Source of the DNA: Blastocladiella emersonii ATCC 22665
Taxonomy: Eukaryota; Blastocladiomycota; Blastocladiomycetes; Blastocladiales; Blastocladiaceae
Assembly: GCA_025594325.1 (NCBI GenBank)
Contig: JANHCV010000001.1
Location: 868,001-932,000, forward strand
Direction of reading: 5' to 3'
DNA: 64,000 bases
Positions 21,691-34,617 of this stretch are shown piece after piece. The notes below the pieces were generated by a model. The model was given only the letters and a program-made list of their open reading frames with translations, searched no databases and had not been told where the DNA came from. Each line of letters opens with the position of its first letter. Position 1 is the stretch's first letter. Made by a program: the position numbers and the translations under genes.

Positions 21691-24600
21691 TCAGTTGCGA
21701 CGCGGGAGCGTCGGCCGGGGCCCCGGCGCCGGCGCACCACCGCCGGCGGCCTGCTGCTGCTTGATCTTCTGCTGCTCGAGGCGCGCGAGGAGCTGGCGCT
21801 TCCACTCGGGGATCGCGGGGTCGGCGCTCGCGGCCGCTGCCCCTATACCAGGCATCACGGCAACCGGCGCCGCAGCCGCCGCGACCTGGGGCGACGCCAC
21901 CGGCGCGGGACTCGCGCTGTTCGCCGTGCGCGACGCGGGCCGGGGCGGCGGCGCGGGCCGCGCGGGCGCCGCGACGACGACCTGCTCGAGGTAGTTCGCG
22001 GGGACCCACCCCTCTCCCCCACTGTTGTTGCGGGCGAGCCACCACCCGCCGTCCTCCTTGGTCACCACGTCGACCATCTCGCCCTGCGCGAGCGACAGCT
22101 CGCCCGCGTCCTGGCCCTGGAACGCGTACAGCGCCTTGAACATGGGCTTGGAGGGGACCGGGCGCGGCGGCGCGGGCGGGCGCGGGCGGACGGGCGGCGG
22201 GGTGGCCGAGCCGCCGTTCGCGGTGCCCGCGAGGTTCGTGCCGGACGTGCTGGGCGTCATGGGCCGCGAGCCCGGCGGCGTGGCTGCGGCCGCGGGCGTC
22301 GGCGTCTGCGCCGCGAGCTTGAACGGGGACGCGATCTGCGTGGGGGCAGGGCGGATCGCGGCCGTGGCTGCGGCGGCCGCGGGGCGGACCGTACCCGTCG
22401 TGTTGGGCGCCGGCTTGGGCTTGGGCGTCGGTTTCGGCTTGGGCGCCGACGAGGTGGTGGTGCGGAAGGTGGACGGGCGCGGCTTCTTGGGCACCGGCGG
22501 GTTGCTCACTACATTCCCACGCGCAAGTCAGCGAGGGCCGCGTCCCACAATGACACAAGAAAAACCGTACCCGAGTTGGCGGGGCTGCCCGTATTGACGA
22601 GGATCTTGTCCTTCTTGAACGCCCAGCGGCCGTTGACGACGGACTCGTCCTTGGCGGCCTTGAGCGTGTGGGCCTTGGCCTGCTTCTTGTTGGTGCACAC
22701 GAGGTCGTTTGCGACCTGGACCTGGAGCTTGAGCTGGTACGCGAGGTACGACGCGAACTCGGTCTTGAACGGCGTGGCGAGGACAATATCCTCGTCGGCG
22801 TCAATGGACAGCAGCATGAAGTCGTCCTGGTGCGGGGTGAGGGTGACGCCGCGGATCGCGCGCAGCGGGACCTTGCGGTCGATCCGCTGGACGACCTGGT
22901 TGTTCTCCATCTTGGTGACGACGAGGGCGAGGTGCTTGTCGGTCATGACGATCATGCGCGGCGACAGCTTGGAGCTGCGGAGCCACCGGAACACGGCCGT
23001 GTGTCCGCGGGCCGAGAAGATGATGAGCTCTTCGGGGGCGAGCGCGGCCGCGGTGCGGAGGAACGCGCCGCCGGCGCCCGCCACGTCCAGGTAGTCGCCG
23101 AGGTACCGGCGCATCGAGATGACCGAGAACCGGCGGCGCTCCTTGCGTCCCGCGAGCACCGTGTGGCCGTAGTCGCGCATCTGCACGTACACGTTGAGCC
23201 CCTTGTAGTTCTTCCACGCCTGCTGGATCAGGGCTGCGGCGGCGTTGCGGCGCGCCTGGTACCGGTGCCACGCGCGCTGGATGCGGATCGCCATGCGGTG
23301 CCAGTAGTGGTCGCGCATGGCCTCGAGCGTGAACAGGGTCTCGGGCGACTTGATGAACACCTTGGACTTGCCGAGCTGCCACTGCTCGGTCGGGATCCCG
23401 GACTGCGTCAGGATCACCTGCGCGGCCTGTGCGGGCGGGCCCGGCCACGTGCACTCGCCGGCGTAGCAGGTGCGCGCGCTGAGCATGTAGAAGCGCTCGA
23501 GGAACCGCTCGAACGTCTGGCGCGACGCGAACCCGGCGCGCCGCACCTTGACGTTCTGCAGCAGGCCGAGGTACTTGACCTGGTGCAGCGTCATGGCCGC
23601 ATCGTAGTCCTTGGCGGACCGCGCGTGATTGGGCTTGATGCACCGGATGTAGTTGGGCTGGCACGCCATGAGCGTGGTGACGAGTTCGCCGGCCGACTGC
23701 TTGATCTTGTCGGACGCGGTCGGTGGGCGCTGGCGGTTCTCGCGGTCCACGTCCTCGGGGAACAGGTCGAGCAGGAGCGGGAGCGACGACGCCTTGACGA
23801 GCTCGAGGAGGTCCTTGTTGGCGGCGTCGCGGTTCTTCTCCGACATGCCGGCCACGTTGTAGACCACGTCGCCCGCGTAGTGCTTGATGGTGAAGGTGCC
23901 CGTCTGCGCAAAGAAGCGCGTGTGCGAGATGCGGTTGAGGTCGCCCGCGAGCGTCGCGTCGGCCTTGTCCGGGTCCGCGTGCACGCGCGCGCCCGCGTCG
24001 TTCATCATGGCGAAGATGCCCGGCGTGGGCCGCTTCTCCTCGATCAGGTCGCACACCACCTTGTTGTTGAAGAAGTCGATCGGCGTCCACTGGATCCCCT
24101 CGGCCACGTAGTCCTCCTGCTCCGTCTTGATCGTCAGCTCGATGAAGATCTGCTGCAGCTTCTCGTTGACGTAGTTGCTACATCGTACGCGTGGCGTGAG
24201 TTCGTGGTCCGCATCGCCGTATCGCGCGGAACGTACATGCACAGCTGCTCGAAGCTGTTGTTATCAAACAGCTCGAACCCGTAGATATCGAGAATGCCAA
24301 TCGACCGGGCGACGGGCTCGACGGGCTGCATGGCGCGGTTGACGCGCTCGACGATCCAGTCGAAGAGCCGGTGGTAGATACTCTTCGCCAGCGCGTCCCG
24401 CACGCCGACAGCCTGGGCGACGTTGAGCGGCGACTGGAACCGCTCGAACTGGCCGCCGGCGCGCGGCGTGACGATGACGCGGCACAGGAGCGCGCGGCGC
24501 AGCGTGTCGGCGTCGACCTGCAGCAGGTACGCGACGCTGTCGAGGGCGTCCTGGGCGGTCGCGCTGCCGAGGATCGCGTCCTCGCCGTTGCCGTCGGGGT

Positions 24601-25866
24601 CGACGGCGAAGTCGACGTTGCCGAGCCACAGGATCGCGGCGAGGAGACGGTGGATGTCCGACTGCTCCTGCGCCGAGAGCCCGATGACGCGCATCGCCTC
24701 GAGCACGTCCGCGTACTCGGCCGCGTCGTCGATGCCGTCCACGGTCAGGCAGCCCGACAGGTTGGTGTAGTTGTAGCACTCGGGGCCCGAGATGCCAAAG
24801 TCTGGTCGTGGTGTGGACCGTGGTGAGCCGTCTGGGCGGGGAGGGCGGGTGCGACAGGTGAGAGTGAACGTACCACGGTACTCTGCCTTGGCGGCCTTGC
24901 AGATCTGGTAGAAGATGTGGAAATTGCGCTCGTTCTTGAGCTGCATGCCGACGCGGGTCTTCTCGAGGAGGTAGTTGGTGATGTGGGCGCCAATGGGCTC
25001 GCCGCGCGCGTTGAAGAAGATCTCGAGGTACTTGCCCTACACGCATACAGGTCAGCCGCGCGCGTCGACGACATCCCGAGCCGGAACACGTACGAATCGA
25101 CTCGAGTTGGTATTCTTGAGCGTCTTGGCGTTCCCGAAACTCTCGAGCAGCGGGTTGGTCGCGAGGACCATGTCCTTGACGTGCTGGATCTGGGTCGAGT
25201 CGGCGCCGCCCGAGACGTGCGCGATGTAGGCCATGATCTTCTTGGCGGCCTCGGTCTTGCCGGACCCGGACTCGCCCGAGATGATGACGCACTGGTTGTC
25301 GGCGTACGACTTCATGCGGTAGTAGGCGGCCTCGGCAATGGCAAAGACGTGCGGCGGCATCTCGATCAGGTTCCGGCCGATGTAGCTCTCGAGGATCGCG
25401 TCCGTGTAGATGCCCAGGTCGCGGAACGGGTTGACGGAGATGAGCACATGGCCGATGTACGTCTACGGCGAGGGGAAGCGCGCGTCAGTTTGACGGCGGG
25501 TGCAAGAGGCAGAGCAGCGCGGACGTACGTAGATCTCGCCCTTGCTGAACCGCTTGGCCAGGTTGTCGTTGATGGCGTCGTTGGAGAGCGTCGAGAGCAG
25601 CGTCATGTCTAATCGCCGCGCACGGTGTTAGACGCCCGATCGAGCAGCAGCGTGGGCCAGCAGCGAAGCGTACCGTCAACGCCGACCTGGTTCGGCTTGC
25701 GATCGCTGTTCCACGTCGCCTTCTTGACGGCGCCCGCGCCCTTGGGCCGGTTGGGCGTGTCGGCGCCCTGCTTCTTGCCGAGCTGGAACTAGATGCGGCG
25801 GCGGCGGCGGGTCAGCTCTCACGGTTGCCGCGTGTCGTCGAGGAGGCCGTCGTTCACCCATACCAT
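21691..25866 (-). CDS. MYO1: class I myosin (motor-IQ-TH1-SH3)
   Basis: Eight exons (25864-25866, 25674-25788, 25529-25608, 25094-25462, 24874-25036, 24237-24801, 22571-24177, 21691-22508) give 1,239 residues, all phases consistent. The motor has GESGSGKT (P-loop, about residues 129-136), the switch-I region NTNSSRFGKYLEI across a splice, the switch-[22 protein letters not shown], and the actin-binding helices. IQ-type helices [15 protein letters not shown] and [12 protein letters not shown] follow. A basic TH1 membrane-binding tail, a Pro/Ala/Lys-rich TH2-like linker and an SH3 domain ([19 protein letters not shown]...WVPANYL) complete it. Sixteen residues before DALAK stands a glutamate at the TEDS site. 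The C-terminus ends [16 protein letters not shown] plus a basic tail and lacks the acidic Arp2/3-binding stretch of yeast Myo3/5. The ATG-only first exon is the least certain part. Role: endocytosis and cortical actin. Confidence 0.93.
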
Positions 25867-26254
25867 GCTGGTATGCGCCGTGGTGCCCGTCAGTCGTCGA
25901 GGTCGAGGTCGATGTGTTGTGCCCGAGGCGGGAGGCGTTCGCGGCGGTGGCGCACGGCGTGTGCGTGTCGGTGAAAGAGCGCCTGCCCAGTCGCCCGCTC
26001 GCTCACGCTGGTCTGCACGCAAGAGTCTAAGCGTGCTGCTACGCGTGCGTGTACTCGGTTCGCTCGCTTGGCGAACAGAGGGGAGAGAAAGCAATCCGTA
26101 GCAGGGGCGCGGTCGGGTCGGGAGAGAGAGAAGAAGCGGCGCGCGGGCGACCGCGGCGGTCAAGTCAAGTCTGCTTGGCGGTGCTCAGCCCTCTCTGGTC
26201 CCTTTGAACCGCCCTTCCATGAAAACTTGCCCTCGCGGCCGACTCGCTGCAACC
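25867..26254. promoter_or_regulatory. shared promoter region between divergent genes
   Basis: 388 bp between the myosin-I start (minus) and the GPATCH11-like start (plus). The frame upstream of the myosin ATG is open for about 100 codons, but its content is Arg/Pro/Thr-rich and unlike myosin, so I treat it as leader sequence. Confidence 0.4.
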
Positions 26255-27230
26255 ATGTCCGACAGCGACGACGACTACATGTCGGCCGCCTTCCTCGCGG
26301 ACCCCTCTCCCGCCGGGGGCGCCGCCGCGAAACCCGCACACCAGCTGACGTACGCGGAGCGGCGCAAGCAGGCCCTCCGTGCGCAAGAACGGACCCAGCT
26401 CTCGAAGCAGGAGCAGCTGGCGGCGGCGCAGAAGCGCAAACTCGACGAGTCGAACAAGGGGATGCAGCTGCTCAAGAAGCTCGGGTTCCGCGAGGGCGGC
26501 GGGCTCGGCAAGCAGGGGACCGGGATCGCCGAGCCGCTCGCCGTCACGATGCGCGACCGCCGGCTCGGGATCGGCGTTAAGACGGCCGAGGATTTGAAGG
26601 TCGAGCACGAGATGAAGCGCGCGCGTGTCCTGGAGGGGAAGCAGGACGAGTTTCGCGAGTGGCGCGCCAGCCGGTTTCTTGAGCAGCAGTACGGGGTCGC
26701 TTGGGTTTTCGGAAGAGTGCGAGAGAGCTAACGTACCGTGTAGACTCGAGGCCGACGTCCGCAAGGCGCGCAAGCTCGCGTTCGAGATGGACAGCAAGGC
26801 CGAGGCGCGCGACGCGACGCACCTGTGGCCGCTCGTCGCGCAGCCTAAGGCGCCGCCCGCCGAGGTCCCCGCGGGAGGCGGTGATAACCCCGAGGAACTG
26901 TTTCTGGCCGCCGACTCGGACAACGACGACGACGAGGACGACGCGCCGCGGCCGTTCCAGGTATCTGCTGCGCCGGAACCCGTGCCCGCAGTCGAGCCGG
27001 TGCTCGAACCACCAGAACCCGGTCACGACAACAACGAGGACGACGACGCGCCAAGGCCTTGGACCGAGTCGGCCATCGCGTTCGAGTCGCTGCCGCCGGC
27101 CGAGCAGCTCGCGGCCCTGATCGCGCGGCTGCGCGAGCGGTACCTGTACTGCATATACTGCGGGTGCGGCTTCGACACGGGCGAGGAGATGGCCGAGGCG
27201 TGTCCGGGGCCGGGACGCGACGATCACTGA
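26255..27230 (+). CDS. GPATCH11: G-patch protein, GPATCH11-like
   Basis: Two exons (26255-26688, 26744-27230) give 306 residues. The N-terminus is acidic (MSDSDDDYMSAAFL), followed by a coiled coil. A G-patch at about residues 68-100 reads GMQLLKKLGFREGGGLGKQG...PLAV. A charged helical region then crosses the splice (FLEQQLEADVRKARKLAFEM). After an acidic disordered stretch, the C-terminal module LRERYLYCIYCGCGF ends with EEMAEACPGPGRDDH. The combination of G-patch and a terminal Cys-x2-Cys...Cys module matches GPATCH11/CCDC75. G-patch proteins usually stimulate DEAH-box RNA helicases in splicing or ribosome assembly, so a nuclear RNA role is likely. Confidence 0.82.
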
Positions 27231-27442
27231 CGGGATGGGCAACAGAGATGATAAGAAAACTGACCACGCAGCTAAGGGGAGAGAGCAAATGAGGAGGGAG
27301 GGAGAGGAAAATGTAGACAAAAGACAACACGTCGCAGGAGGGGGAGGGGAGGGATGAAGATCAACTAGACGAGAGCGAAAGCGAGACACGGGCGGGTACG
27401 ACGGGCGCCATGACCGGGAGTGGAGGAGAGAGAGAGAACATC

Positions 27443-28433
<991 letters not shown>

Positions 28434-29557
28434 GGTGGTGGTGGTGGTGGTGGGATGAGGGTAGTGGTGGTAGAGCGGCAGCGAGGATCACGGACGCGAC
28501 GCGCGGCGGTCACAGAGGTCGGTCGAGCTGGGTCCTGCACGTCATGCAGCGGGCATCAGCGGGCATCAGCGGGCACAGCGACGACAGCGAGGAGAAGGCA
28601 CGCCATACACGAGACGAGAGGAAGGGGAGGGGTATGGAGAAGTTAGCGGTCCGGCAACGCGCGCGGTGGTGGTCGCTCGGTAAGCCACGCTGCGCTCGCT
28701 CGCTCGGTCGGCCGTTCCTCGAGGATCCCCACGCGACGGACATGCGTGGTAGATGACGCAGCGGCGGGATGAGTCGGTTGCTCGGCGGGCGTGAGCGGCG
28801 CTGCGCGCGACGCGTGCGCGGTGCCACCCGTCGTGTTAGTCGAGTGAAAGCTTGCCACCGAACGAGGCAAGTTGCCAGGCGGGCGCCCCGCACGGTCGGC
28901 GCGCGGCGGAGTTGATGTTGGTGGCGACGACGCGCGGGTGCTGGCAGTAGGCGCGAGTCGAGCGGCTCGGAGTCGACGAGCAGAGCCACCCCGACCACAG
29001 CGGCGCGCGGATGCTGCGGGCCGGACCACGCGTGGGAATGGCGACGCGATCGGCCGACCGGGGTCCTCGTGGAGCAAGCGAGGCGAGCGAGCGCAGCGCA
29101 GCGTGCAGTGACGAATGAGACATACGTCAGCGACGGGTGCGGTGGGGTGGAGGTCAAGGTTGGTGGCAGCGACGCGGCGGCGACGGCGACGGCGGCTCCA
29201 GAGCGGGTCGGGTGGGGAGAACGAGGGCGGTGGGGCGCGTCGCGCTGCAGGTCACCGGCGGATGCGTGGGATGAGATGTGGGGTTGACGGTGGTGGTGGC
29301 GAGCCCGGGCAAGGCGCGGCGGCGGGCGCTCCTCCAACGCCGAACAAGGCGCGCGCGCGTCGCTCTCCCCGCTGCCCGCCTCGACGAAAAGAATAAAAAA
29401 ACCGCGCACGTGACGCTCGGTGTCGCGCAGCCGGCCAGCTGATCTCACATGCCGACGCGCCGCGCGTCTCCCCTTCGTTTTTGGCCGTTGCCGATCGTCT
29501 CCTCTCTCCCGAAGCAGACCGCTGATCATGTAAATGTAACCGCATGCACTGAAAGAA
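28434..29557. other. 1.1-kb intergenic region with short tandem repeats
   Basis: This lies between the divergent PP2A catalytic subunit gene (minus) and the KICS2-like gene (plus), and must hold both promoters. It contains a (CCA)n leader next to the PP2A start and three 10-bp units AGCGGGCATC at 28548-28576. Several long but featureless frames are typical of GC-rich DNA. I see no convincing gene, and no RNA gene. Confidence 0.45.
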
Positions 29558-31423
29558 ATGCCCGACGCCGTCACCGCCTGCTTCGACCTCGCCGCGAGCT
29601 ACGAGCACGGCGCCGCCACCAAGGCCGCCCTGCGCATCGTGCGCCTGCTGCCCTCCGCCAAGGGCAAGGCGAAATCCTCGCTGCGCTCCAGCACCGCCGC
29701 CGGCACGGGGTCCGCCGCCTCGCTCCGCAACCCCAGCGGCGCGCCCGCCTCCTTGGGCTACGGCTCCGACGGCCTCCCGCTGCCCCCAACCTCGCCCAAC
29801 GCCGACGCCGTCATGCAGGCCGCCGTCGACGCCCTGTCGCAGCTGCTCGCCCACGCCTTCCGCCTCGAGGCCATGTACACGAGCCTCGCCCTGTCGCGCC
29901 CGCGCCGCATGTTCGGCCGCGAGACGCTGGACGAGGCCTACCGCGTCCTCCAGTCCGACTGCGAGCGCGACCGGCCCGTCCTCGACGCCCTCGCGTCGCT
30001 CCCGCACCACCTCCTCAACTACCCGCTCGAGCGTACCGCGTCTACCCGCTCGCTCGGGTCCGCCTCGGGCGCCGCGGCGCAGCTCGATCTCAATGCCATG
30101 ATGTCGCTCACCAACCCCGTGCGTACGCTTTGCGGGAGCAACTCGCGCGTCATCACCGCTAACGCATGCCCCACCTCCAGCTCATCCACCTGTGCCAGGC
30201 CCGCGTCCTGCAGATCCAGATCTGGCGCCGGCTCGCCCAGTGCGCCGACGCCGAGGACCTCGTCTCCATCGTCCCGATTGTCGAGGGCGCCTACGCCGAG
30301 CTCGACTTTAGCCTGCTCGCCCGCCTCTCGCCCGCCTTTTCCGCCCTCATCCAGTACGCCCGCTTCCCTTCCCTCCCCCACCCGACCGACCCCATCAACT
30401 CACTCTTGACCATCTAGACGCGAAATGCACGTCCTCATCTCGCTGCTCCGCACCGAGCGCGGCATCTACTACCACCAGCTGCCCGACGCCCTGAGCAACC
30501 TGTACACGGCCCAGGCCCTGCTCGCCGAGTGGAAGGCCGCCGCCTTCCCCAACGACGGCGCCGCCTCCCTCGCCAAATCCTTCCTCTCCAGCAACGCCTC
30601 GGCGCTCCCCGCCCACCTCACCTTCTGGTGGGATTTCACCCACCACTACCTCGCCAAGATGTCGCTCCACTTCTCGCGCCTCCAGTTTCCTGGCCAGAAG
30701 GCGGGGACTGCGTTGACTACCATGTACGCCTTCGCCGCGCGATCGCTCCTCGCATACACTAACGACTTGATCCACAGGATCGAGGACTCGCTCAAACCCC
30801 TGCGCGGCGACGCCAGCTTCCACCTGATGTACCACGTCCCGTCCGACCGCATCGACTCGTTCGAGGTCTCGGGCTACGCCTTCCCGCGCACTCCCTCCGC
30901 CCCCGGCCACGAAAGTTCCCCATCTCCATCGCCACCCGGAACGGCCGCTTCGAGCGGCGTCGCGTCCAAGTTCCCTGTCCTGTACTCGTACCCGGCGGAC
31001 CTGGCCCCCGCCGACCGCGCCACCGTGTGCGCCGTCCTGCTCGCCCTCAACCGCCCGCCGGCCACCCCGCCACAGCAGCAGGCTGTCAACTACTCGCGGT
31101 CCACCGGCGGCACCGTCTCCTCGACGTCGTCGTCCGCCATGTCGCGGCCCATGACCCCCATCTCCGCCCTCGAGACCGCGTCCACCACGACCGCCGCGAC
31201 GACAACGCGGACGCACGCGCACCGCCCGCTCGAAGTCGGCGAGCTGCTGCCGTACGTCGACGCCAAGGTCGGCCGGTCGTACTACCTGGCGCGCCTCGGC
31301 GAGCATCTGTACGCGGTCGTGGTGCTGGCCGACCGCCGGCCGAGGGATACGGCCACGATTGATTTTTTGACCGCGTTCAAGGCGGCGATTTGGGGGCAGG
31401 CGTTGCTCAAGTCGATTCCGTGA
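29558..31423 (+). CDS. KICS2: KICS2/C12orf66-like KICSTOR subunit
   Basis: Three exons (29558-30118, 30181-30353, 30418-31423) give 579 residues with consistent phases. The second half aligns by eye with human KICS2 (C12orf66). HLTFWWDFTHHYLAKMSLHF corresponds to its [20 protein letters not shown] region. VLYSYPADLAPADRATVCAV matches the VVSLPSD segment. SYYLARLGEHLYAVVVLADR leads into a terminal helix TIDFLTAFKAAI, paralleling the end of the human protein. Helical bundles in the first half also fit. A Ser/Thr-rich insert near residues 440-500 is extra. In animals KICS2 with SZT2, KPTN and ITFG2 anchors GATOR1 on the lysosome for amino-acid control of TORC1. It is convergent with CLF1, 44 bp between stops. 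Confidence 0.78.
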
Positions 31424-31467
31424 GTCGCGAATGATAGATTTTGGGGTGTGTTAATACGTTTATTCAC

Positions 31468-33856
31468 TCACTCGTCGTCTTCATCATTCGCGAACCCCGC
31501 GGCATCGTCGTCGTCGTCGCCCGCGTCCAAGTCCATGGCGCCTTCCCCCTCGCCATCCGCGCTTGCTGGCTGCTCTTCTTCCACATCTTCTTGTCCCGCA
31601 CCACCCGCCGCGGCAGCCGCGGCAGCCTCCGCCGCCTTCTTGCGCTGCATCGCGAGCTTCCACTGCTGCGCCTTGGCGAGCAGCGTGAGGTTGGGCTTGT
31701 GCGCGTCGTCGTCGGGCCACAGGTAGTCGAGGAACTCCTCGGTGAGTGCGCCGCGCGCGTCCTCGCCGGCCGCGAGCGGGCGCGTGTCGCCGACGCGGCG
31801 CCGCCGCTTGACGATGCGCGGGAACATGCCGTCGACTTTCGAGGCGGACTCGCGGGAACCGAACTCGCGCTCAAAGTCGCGCCACGATTCGAGGAGGATG
31901 ACGCGCTACACGGCGAAGGGTGTCAGTGATAGGCCGGGAAAGGGTGAAGGACAAGGGATGTGGCCGCACCTCCTCGTTGGCGGCGCGCTCCTTGAGCTTC
32001 TTGTACGCGTTGTCGAATACGGCGCGGGCGCGGGTCGCGCGCGCGGCCACGTCGTCGAGCTCCTCGGCCTGCATCTCGAACTTGGCGAAGCTGATCCACA
32101 CCTTGACGTGCGCGGTCCGCTGCAGCAGCCGCTCGTACAGGTGCCGCGTCTTGGTCCACTCGCCCTCGTCCATTTCAAAGTCTACACCACGCAGCGTGTG
32201 TCAGAGACAGCCTAGTCAAAATGAACCCGACCCCGCATACCAATGTAGGCCTTCCACAGGACCTCGGGCATATCGAGGACGGGCTGGTCGACGGCGAGCT
32301 CGAACAGGGCGCGGGCGCGGTCGCGGTCGCCGAGCATGGTCTCGAGCTCGGCGTACTTGATCCACGCAAACACGTTGGCGGGGTTGAACTCGATGAACTT
32401 CTCGTACAGGGTGCGGACGCGGTCGAACTCGCGCAGCTGCAGCTCGAGGTCAATGTACCCCTTGAACAGCCGCGGTTTCGCGCACACGCCGAGCGCCATG
32501 CCGAGCGTGCGGCGCGCGCCCGGCAGATCGCGGTGACGGATCAGGAACCGCGCGAACGCGAGCCACAGTTTCGCGAACGTGAACTCGCGGTGCGGCACGA
32601 GCTGCAGGGCCGCCTCGTACACGGCGCGGGCGCGGTCGACGTCGCGGGCGCGCGCCTCCTCGAACACCGCGTACTGCAGCCACAGGTACACGTACCGGCG
32701 CCACAGGCGCTTCTCGTGGGCGGGCGGTATGTGGGCAACGGCGCGCTCGTACGCGTCGCGCGCGCGGTCGACATCCCCGGCGTCCTCCTCGAGCCGGATC
32801 AGGTCCAGCCACACGTCCACGTTGTGCGGGTTCGCCTTGACCTCGTCCTCGTACACCCACCGGCGCTTGGACGCCACCACCTGCTCGATGTCCGACCGAC
32901 CGCCCCACTGCTTCTCGAAGTTGGTGTAGGCGCGGTACACGTCGGCCGTCTGCGACTTAGGCAGGGTGGATAGCGCGTACTGGTAGATGGCGCGCGCGCG
33001 CTCGTACTCCTTTTGCCGGGTCTCGAACTTGGCGAACGCGGCGAGGAGCGTGGGCGTGACGTGGTCGTCGCCGAGGTACGCGACGGCCTCCTCGAAGACC
33101 TGGCGCGCGGCGGCGGGGTTCTGGTGGTCCTCCTCGAACTTGGCAAACGTGATCCAGTTGCGCGGGTCCGGGTGGCACTCGACGAGGCGGCGGTACAGGG
33201 CGCGTGCGCGGTCGAGCTCGCGGTACCGGAGCTCGAACGCGACGTACGCCTCCCACGCGTCCTCGTGCGGGCGCCAGTCCATCCACCGCTCGAAGATCTG
33301 GCGCGCCTTGGCCATGTTGTTGAGCATCTCCTCCATGTACGCGTACTTGTACCAGAACTGGTCGACGCGCGGGAGCTGCGTGACGGCGCGGTCCCACAGG
33401 TTGCGGGCCAGGTTCACGTTCTTGCCGCGCATCTCCATCTCGGCGTACTTGACCCAGATGGCCGGGTTGCGCGGGTCGATCTCGAGCACCCGCTCGTACA
33501 CGCTGCGCGCGCGGCCGAGGTCGCGCTGCGACTCCTCCCACGCCGCGTACTTGAGCCAGTGCGCGACATGGTGCTTGTTGCGCCGGATCGCGTTCTCGAA
33601 CGACTCGCGCTTGTGCCGCCGGTACTCGTTCAGCTCGTCGGCGTCCGCGATCTGCTGCTTCGGCACCGAGTACGCCGGCTCCGACCGGTCGTGCGCCTCG
33701 CGCAGCAGCTGCTCGGCCGTGATCTGCACCTCGGCCGGGTTCTTGTTCTTGACCTAGATTCGGGAGGGGGCGGGTCAGCGGTCCGGTCACTCAACAGCAA
33801 CCCGCGCGGCAAACAGCGCTCACCTTGGCGGTCCGCTGGTACGGCGTCGATTGCAT
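31468..33856 (-). CDS. CLF1: Clf1/Crooked-neck splicing factor (HAT repeats)
   Basis: Four exons (33824-33856, 32241-33753, 31970-32181, 31468-31905) give 731 residues. The first exon is 33 nt (MQSTPYQRTAK). The protein is a long array of half-a-TPR (HAT) repeats of about 34 residues, each with the W-x-x-YA...R-x-x-(Y/F)ER pattern, for example HWLKYAAWEESQRDLGRARS and WIKYAELETMLGDRDRARAL. That, the start QNPAEVQITAEQLLREA-like segment and the length identify Clf1/CRNKL1, the scaffold of the Prp19-associated (NTC) complex that joins and activates the spliceosome. The C-terminus is a disordered acidic tail (DDDDDAAGFANDEDDE). It is divergent from SPC1, with 213 bp between starts. Confidence 0.93.
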
Positions 33857-34069
33857 GGTGTCTGGGTGGTGTATCGTTGGGTGCACGCGCGGCAGGGCAC
33901 GGCTATGGGGGGAGCGCGGATGGCTGCCGCGACCGGCGGCTTCAAAGTGGTCGGTCGCGAAGAAAGCGTCAGGTGATGCTCGCCGCGCCTCGCCACCTCG
34001 TCGCGTCGCTCTCCTCGCCTCCCCCTCTCTCTCTTGTTCCCTAGCAAGAAGCTCATGTAAATAACCGCC

Positions 34070-34569
34070 ATGCCGCCGTCGTTTGGCCAGTCCCTCTCGC
34101 CCGAGTCCTCGAGCAGCATGTTCTCGATCCCGCCGCTCGTATGGAGAGCGCGCACAGACATTCGCGAGGCCCGCGCTGACGCCGCAACTCGCGCGGACAG
34201 GACTTTGCCGGGCAGCACAAGGCTGAGAAGATCATGCACACGTCGATCGTCGGGTCCAGCGTACGCACCACCCGCCGTCCCTCTACCGGACTCGGCAGTG
34301 ACCACCACCGCCGTTGTAGGTCGTCGGCCTCGCGCTCGGCTTCTCGCTCGGCTCGCTGCGCCTCGTCTACACCTGCTTCTTCATCGGCGTCCTCATCGCG
34401 TCCGTGGTACGCCATCCCTTGTACCGCCTTGGACCGGCGCCCGCTCACGTCCCATACACAGGCCACGATCCCGCCATGGGGCTACCTGCGCATGAACCCC
34501 ATCAAGTTCGTCTCCGAGTCCGTCTTCGACGACGACGCTCCCGAAGAGGCGGAGAAGAAGACGCAGTAG
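34070..34569 (+). CDS. SPC1: signal peptidase complex subunit 1 (SPC12)
   Basis: Four small exons (34070-34138, 34201-34260, 34320-34406, 34462-34569) give 107 residues. The conserved core DFAGQHKAEKIMHTSIVGSS continues into two membrane helices (VVGLALGFSLGSLRLVYTCF and FIGVLIASV...) joined by a short lumenal loop. It then reaches the family signature IPPWGYLRMNPIKFV, equivalent to the LPPWP-Y-R-x-P-L-K end of animal SPCS1. A charged tail follows. Spc1 is the small non-catalytic ER membrane subunit that shapes substrate selection by signal peptidase. The stop is only 48 bp from that of the convergent IML1 gene. Confidence 0.88.
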
Positions 34570-34617
34570 ACGATCGCACACACCTGTTCGCTATATACAC
34601 TCCACCCTCCTCGTTCA

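Noticed and set aside
22668-24284. Long plus-strand frame opposite the myosin-I motor
   Set aside because: Composition is Val/Arg/Leu/Glu-rich, as expected for the antisense of GC-rich coding sequence; the minus strand encodes an unmistakable myosin.
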